64,000 nucleotides of DNA from Paenibacillus faecalis (GTDB lineage Bacteria > Bacillota > Bacilli > Paenibacillales > Paenibacillaceae), in contig NZ_LT985747.1 in the NCBI RefSeq assembly GCF_900289175.1, forward strand, positions 4,645,033 through 4,709,032. The letters are read 5' to 3'. Every line of letters begins with the position of its first letter. The stretch's first letter is position 1. The position numbers were made by a program, and so were the translations under genes. The notes under the pieces are model-generated. The model was not told the DNA's origin. It saw nothing but the letters and a program-made list of their open reading frames with translations, and made no database searches. Positions 60,060-64,000 of this stretch are shown one piece after another.

Positions 60060-60767
60060 CTATCGTTTTTTAGCCGTCTCATCCAACTCTAGCGGCAAAA
60101 AGGCATACTCACCATGCTTCAGAATACGGCATTTGCGAACGGGAACAGGACGTTTGAAAATAGGTCCATCGATGACGGTCGTATGGAACTCTCCGCCTTC
60201 TCCGCAGGGATCAATCCCGCGGTCTTCAAGCTCTTTAACGTATTCAGGAGTTAATGTACGGCCTAAATCGTCCTCCGTCATTCCTAACGATAGATTGACC
60301 GTAACAACAACGGTTTTAAACCCTAGGTTGATAAATTCGTCAACGGCCTCTTTATGATTCGTTTCCCAGAGAGGCATGGCCAGTTTTAGCCCGGCTTTTC
60401 TCGTTACTTGATCATGCCAGCAGTCTTGCACTGGCATATCCAGATCTCCGGTGACAAGCACCTTTGCCCCTTGAGCTTTTGCTTTTTCCAGAAGGCCTAT
60501 AAAGACCGTCTCATAATCATCCCAGCTTGCAGCTGCTGTGTATACGGGCAGACCGATCGAATCAGCCTGGGCACGAATAATCTCTGGCGGCATTCCGTGG
60601 GATCGGGATCGTTGTCCTTTTTCCTCCAGCATCACGATAAGTCCAATCGCTTTTCCAACTTTCATCGCCTTATACAGAGCGAGAACACTATCTTTGCCGC
60701 CGCTAAAAGAAGCGATAAATGTTTGGCCATAGGCCCCATGTTTCCAATCGATCATTTCTGTCATCAT
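60060..60767 (-). CDS. Dph6-like ATP-binding amidoligase (PP-loop)
   Basis: A 235-residue PP-loop ATPase with ASFSGGKDSVLALYKAM, then GQRSRSHGMPPEIIRAQADSIGLPVYTAAASW and GDLDMPVQDCWHDQVTRKAGLKLAMPLW, the pattern of the Dph6/diphthine-ammonia ligase family. Bacteria lack diphthamide, so the bacterial members must act on another amide product. AAAATATG with GGAGAA upstream is the start. It stands alone, convergent with TetR. Confidence 0.85.
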   Translation of the reverse strand: MMTEMIDWKHGAYGQTFIASFSGGKDSVLALYKAMKVGKAIGLIVMLEEKGQRSRSHGMPPEIIRAQADSIGLPVYTAAASWDDYETVFIGLLEKAKAQGAKVLVTGDLDMPVQDCWHDQVTRKAGLKLAMPLWETNHKEAVDEFINLGFKTVVVTVNLSLGMTEDDLGRTLTPEYVKELEDRGIDPCGEGGEFHTTVIDGPIFKRPVPVRKCRILKHGEYAFLPLELDETAKKR

Positions 60768-60893
60768 ATTTTCTCCTTGGTGTTCTACATTCTACAGGTT
60801 AACAGATCATACTGATATTACTATTATGAACCAAGTGGAATGCGATTGCCAAACAAATGAGTAGGTCCAATCAAATCATTCTTTAGGAAATAC

Positions 60894-60925
60894 AAAAGGC
60901 GACAGCTGTACTCTTGTCGCCTTTT
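60894..60925 (-). terminator. Terminator of the dehydrogenase-like gene
   Basis: AAAAGGCGACA pairs with TGTCGCCTTTT, an 11-base stem, just after the stop of the minus-strand gene. Confidence 0.88.
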
Positions 60926-60932
60926 CTTTATT

Positions 60933-61970
60933 TTATTTTACGTAATAATGAAGAGGGTATGTCCGGTATTGTGCCGGGGCCATCTTTTCAGAAGTGTAGA
61001 AACCCGCTGGAGCCTCAAGCAATTGAGGGATGCGGTTAACGGTCGTTGCGCATGTAAGCTCTACCGTTGCAGGGCAAGCGATGTTCACCTCTGTTTTTGG
61101 CTCTCCCTTAATGACCCAATCGTTGTGGTCCACTTCGTCTTCAGCATAAACTTTACCGATACACTCCGTCACAATGACCGGGCCTTGATGGGTGACGGTG
61201 GTAACTACGGCTGACATACCTGTGGCATCGCCGGCAGGGATCGTTTTTCCAAGTGTAGTGGAATAAAGATCTTTATCATGCGTCATGGGAATCAGCTTTT
61301 GATCCATGGATTTAATGGTCCACCCGAACTGGGAGCATAGCCATTCATTAGCGTTCCTCATAAAGGACGGAAGATCGTTGTTGCTGGCTATTTTCTCTTC
61401 GAACTCTTGCAGGGTCAAGCCGGCTCCGTGAACTTCCGCAAGCGCAATGCCGTACTCTTCCACGTTGTAGCTGGACATGCCTTCAATACGTGTAATTTCA
61501 TGGGTCGCACCCGCCAGTACCGTAATCAGATTGCCCCAGAACACATCTTGATACCCCGAACCGCTCAAGGTGCAGTTGTTGTCTTTGGCAAGCCGATCCA
61601 GCCGGTTCGTGAGCGCTGGGGAGGTTGTCCAAGGATAGAACGCCTCTTCACATGTGCTAATGGCATTTACGCCGTAACGAGCTGCCAATTCAAATGCGTC
61701 ATACGTATCAGTCATTAAGCTGGTTGTGGAAATTACGCACACTTGCGCGTCACATTCTTTAAATACTTGCTCAGCGTCGGAGCGGACAGGAATATTAAAC
61801 TTCACGTCCAAGCCTGCCACTTCACCGATATCTTTGCCGACGATGTCCGGATTCATATCGATCGCACCTACGATTTCGGCACCTTTTTCATACAGGTATC
61901 GAAGAAACACTTTTCCCATTTTACCGCAGCCGTATTGAATGACTCTAATTCTTTCTTTCACAATGAACAA
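60933..61970 (-). CDS. 2,4-diaminopentanoate-dehydrogenase-like oxidoreductase
   Basis: A 345-residue NAD(P)-binding protein with a DapB-type N-terminal domain: RVIQYGCGKMGKVFLRYL (G-x-G-x-x-G) and VGAIDMNPDIVGKDIGEVAG. It aligns by pattern with 2,4-diaminopentanoate dehydrogenase of ornithine fermentation (Ord), e.g. AISTCEEAFYPW and GSGYQDVFWG. No other ornithine genes are nearby, so substrate is uncertain. The start is at 61970; AGGTTGTTC lies before it and no strong Shine-Dalgarno is visible. A clean terminator follows. Confidence 0.82.
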   Translation of the reverse strand: MFIVKERIRVIQYGCGKMGKVFLRYLYEKGAEIVGAIDMNPDIVGKDIGEVAGLDVKFNIPVRSDAEQVFKECDAQVCVISTTSLMTDTYDAFELAARYGVNAISTCEEAFYPWTTSPALTNRLDRLAKDNNCTLSGSGYQDVFWGNLITVLAGATHEITRIEGMSSYNVEEYGIALAEVHGAGLTLQEFEEKIASNNDLPSFMRNANEWLCSQFGWTIKSMDQKLIPMTHDKDLYSTTLGKTIPAGDATGMSAVVTTVTHQGPVIVTECIGKVYAEDEVDHNDWVIKGEPKTEVNIACPATVELTCATTVNRIPQLLEAPAGFYTSEKMAPAQYRTYPLHYYVK

Positions 61971-62064
61971 CCTCCCACATTGTTATTATTTTCACAAAGT
62001 ATGATGGAAATATCATGTCAGGAGCTCCTATGTCTTGATCTTAAACTCTATAGCTGCTATAGAG

Positions 62065-62898
62065 TCAACCTTTTCTAACCGGAACTTGTAATTTCATAAA
62101 CATATTTCGTTCATCATGATGAAATACAGGAAGTTCCACAACGACTTCACATATGTAATCCCCGATTATTTCATAGCCGTGTTTCTTCACATAGTCGAAT
62201 AGTTTACCGGCATACTCCCGTTCATGAAAGAAGCTGCTGCAGTATATGCATAGATAATCGTGCTCAGGAATGATCTCCACACCGGACTGTTTTTCAAAAT
62301 CAGGATCTACGAATAGAAACACTTCTGTTGATACAAAATCGCCTTGTTCCAGTGTACGCTGCCGGATAATGGAGCCGACATTGCAAAAATAAGCCATCGG
62401 TAAATGGTTCACGATCGCCTGGGTCCGCAGTTCGCGCAGTATGTATTCATACGTTTCAAGCGTGTTCTCATAAATATTAACCTTGCTGTCGTAGCAGTAG
62501 ATTTTGCGGGACGGAATATGTTGCAGTACAATATGCCCGTCATCCGGAGCACTCATATAAGTCTCGTAATTTTTGATGCTGACTTGGACGGCTTTTTTCA
62601 TCTGATCGAGTTCTTTCATTTTGCAGTCAATGAGAACCGCTTGCTGTCTCAGCATTTCAGGGATGGATTCTACGTTTTCGTGATCAAACCATGTTTTGAT
62701 ATTGTCGAGGGACATGCCTAAGTACTTCATATAGTTGATCATATCCAGCCTGGCACATTGCTTGATTCCATAATAACGGTAGCCCGTTCTATGATCTACG
62801 CATTCCGGCTTTAATAGACCGAGCTTGTCATAGTAGCGCAGCGTTTGTACAGAGGTGTGATTCAATTCAGCCATGCGGCCGATCGATAGTTTATCCAT
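62065..62898 (-). CDS. MerR-family regulator with GyrI-like effector domain
   Basis: A 277-residue regulator: MerR winged helix (LSIGRMAELNHTSVQTLRYYDKLGLLKP, then HRTGYRYYGIKQCARLDMINYMKYLG), a coiled-coil dimer helix (about 80-125), and a C-terminal GyrI-like small-molecule domain (about 128-277). This is the BmrR/BltR layout, usually controlling drug-efflux genes. No efflux gene lies beside it in the window. AGAGGTCACAAAC precedes the ATG. Confidence 0.92.
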   Translation of the reverse strand: MDKLSIGRMAELNHTSVQTLRYYDKLGLLKPECVDHRTGYRYYGIKQCARLDMINYMKYLGMSLDNIKTWFDHENVESIPEMLRQQAVLIDCKMKELDQMKKAVQVSIKNYETYMSAPDDGHIVLQHIPSRKIYCYDSKVNIYENTLETYEYILRELRTQAIVNHLPMAYFCNVGSIIRQRTLEQGDFVSTEVFLFVDPDFEKQSGVEIIPEHDYLCIYCSSFFHEREYAGKLFDYVKKHGYEIIGDYICEVVVELPVFHHDERNMFMKLQVPVRKG

Positions 62899-63045
62899 TA
62901 TGTTTGTGACCTCTCAATCCTATCTTTGTTGTGGATATAACCCTAGTATACCGTAAGGATAGATACGATAATTAGGCCGAATTCATGGAATCGCATGAGA
63001 TGAGCATAAAAAATGGGAGACGGATGAAGGGGGCAGGTGCCTTAA

Positions 63046-63083
63046 AAAATAAAAAGGGCAGGCGCAATCTAGCGCTCACCCTT
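63046..63083 (-). terminator. Terminator of the nucleoside hydrolase gene
   Basis: AAGGG and GGCGC pair with GCGC and CCCTT with an internal loop; the A-rich stretch before it reads as the T-run of the minus-strand gene. Confidence 0.6.
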
Positions 63084-63093
63084 CATATGCGGA

Positions 63094-64000
63094 TTATTCC
63101 ATAATCGTTCGGTGAAAATGTTCCTGAAATCGCTTCGCCTCGACCCCAACACAGACATTAACGTTTGGCGGAGCTGTGCATCTTTCCCGCAAATCAGCCA
63201 CCGTTCTTCCGTAAGAATGAACACCTTCTAGATCAACTTGAAGGACCATGGGTTGAATCTCTACCAGGCTTGGATCGATCGCGACTGCTACCGCCAGTGG
63301 GTCATGCAGAGCACAGCCTTCACGATCCGGATATAATTTCTTGTATCCGTTGATGTAATATTCAGTAACGTCAGCCAGAAATGTCGCTAATGGGGTATCC
63401 TGCTCCCTCCAGCGGCGAACGTCTTCTGAGTTAAGTTCGGTTTGCATCGTTACATCAAGCCCTACGAGCGTAATGGGTGCTCCGGATTGAAATACAAATT
63501 GGGCCGCCTCCGGGTCGGAATATATATTGGCTTCTGCATGCATTTGACGGTTACCCGCTACTTTGACGGCTCCGCCCATGATAATGATTTGATGCACCAG
63601 TGAAGTTATTTCGGGTGCTTGCATGATGGCTGTTGCCAGGTTTGTCAGCGGCCCGACGCAAATCAGTGTCAGTTGATTCGGATATCGTTTAATTTGTTCT
63701 ACGATAAACGCGCCAGCAGGTGTTGAAACAGGCTTGCTGGCAGGTTCTGAAGCAGACCACAAGCCGAGCCCAACCTCTCCATGTATTTCGGATGGATATG
63801 ATTTGAATAAAGGATGAAACAAGGGAGCGGCTTCCCCTTTTGCCACAGGAATATCCGCTGCATCAAGCTGTTCCAATACATGGAGTGTGTTCTGTGTTGC
63901 ATTGTCTACAGATACATTGCCGAAGGTGGTTGTAATCCCGATGACTTCCAATGCTGAAGAGCGCACGGCATAAGCGATTGCTAAAGCATCATCAATTCCC
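63094..64000 (-). CDS. Nucleoside hydrolase (IunH family), cut by window end
   Basis: The frame runs open to the last base, and the residues beyond the apparent GTG at 63966 read GIDDALAIAYAV, the end of the family's DPGIDDA calcium-binding motif, so the true start is outside. It cleaves the N-glycosidic bond of purine or pyrimidine ribonucleosides for salvage. Other marks: GITTTFGNVSVDNATQN, ICVGPLTNLATAI, IIMGGAVKV, EANIYSDPEAAQFVFQSG and the active-site region CALHDPLAVAVA. About 302 residues are visible. Confidence 0.92.
   Translation of the reverse strand, partial: GIDDALAIAYAVRSSALEVIGITTTFGNVSVDNATQNTLHVLEQLDAADIPVAKGEAAPLFHPLFKSYPSEIHGEVGLGLWSASEPASKPVSTPAGAFIVEQIKRYPNQLTLICVGPLTNLATAIMQAPEITSLVHQIIIMGGAVKVAGNRQMHAEANIYSDPEAAQFVFQSGAPITLVGLDVTMQTELNSEDVRRWREQDTPLATFLADVTEYYINGYKKLYPDREGCALHDPLAVAVAIDPSLVEIQPMVLQVDLEGVHSYGRTVADLRERCTAPPNVNVCVGVEAKRFQEHFHRTIME

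Overview
The window looks like a low-to-mid GC Firmicute chromosome of the Paenibacillus type. The opening genes are the tail of the walRK operon (walH/yycH, walI/yycI, walJ/yycJ), followed by htrA, yyzF and rlmH, the conserved Bacillales order close to oriC. Many AraC/YesMN regulators, glycoside hydrolases, a T-box and a yybP-ykoY riboswitch fit the same group. No rRNA, tRNA or CRISPR was seen.

Region 1 (1-5551) is core chromosome ending at rlmH. Region 2 (5552-22825) is the most unusual part. The last codons of rlmH (E-P-Y-H-K-stop) recur as non-genic copies at 12836, 17205 and 22808, in the same orientation as rlmH. This is the signature of staphylococcal-cassette-chromosome (SCC) type elements inserted in tandem into the rlmH 3' end, giving three cassettes and no visible ccr recombinase. 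Cassette 1 (5552-12853) holds a gene broken by two in-frame stops, two small unknown genes, a second divergent RlmH-like gene, and a four-gene candidate defence locus: SMC/Rad50-like ATPase with CxxC pairs, small middle component, PD-(D/E)XK nuclease, and a divergent DNA methyltransferase. It resembles ABC-three-component/Lamassu systems with an added methylase. Cassette 2 (12854-17222) has a group II intron-like fragment, an unknown protein and katG behind a PerR box. Cassette 3 (17223-22825) has a zinc alcohol dehydrogenase, a HEAT-like protein, an AlkD-like repair protein, a T-box-controlled acetyltransferase and a small membrane protein.

Region 3 (22826-33000) is metabolic: malate:quinone oxidoreductase, a SAM methyltransferase, a TerC-family protein under a yybP-ykoY Mn2+ riboswitch, glpT with a cre site, a secreted FMN/FAD fumarate-reductase-like lipoprotein and a YesM/YesN two-component pair.

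Region 4 (33000-44400) is carbohydrate use: a LacI regulator with palindromic operators beside a GH13 oligo-1,6-glucosidase, a block of intergenic repeats, an esterase, a PAP2 phosphatase, then a GH3 enzyme, a GPH-family sugar symporter and an AraC-GH39 fusion.

Region 5 (44700-64000) mixes a MazG-like/DUF2075 helicase pair (possible defence), a TPR-SUKH protein, a CofE-like ligase, LysR, a Bax-inhibitor-1 family protein, an exonuclease-phosphatase family protein, two tandem cytosine-deaminase-like amidohydrolases, a complete Mn/Zn ABC transporter with an MntR-like box, a FlxA-like coiled coil, GNAT/TetR, a Dph6-like ligase, a diaminopentanoate-dehydrogenase-like enzyme, MerR, and a nucleoside hydrolase cut by the window end.
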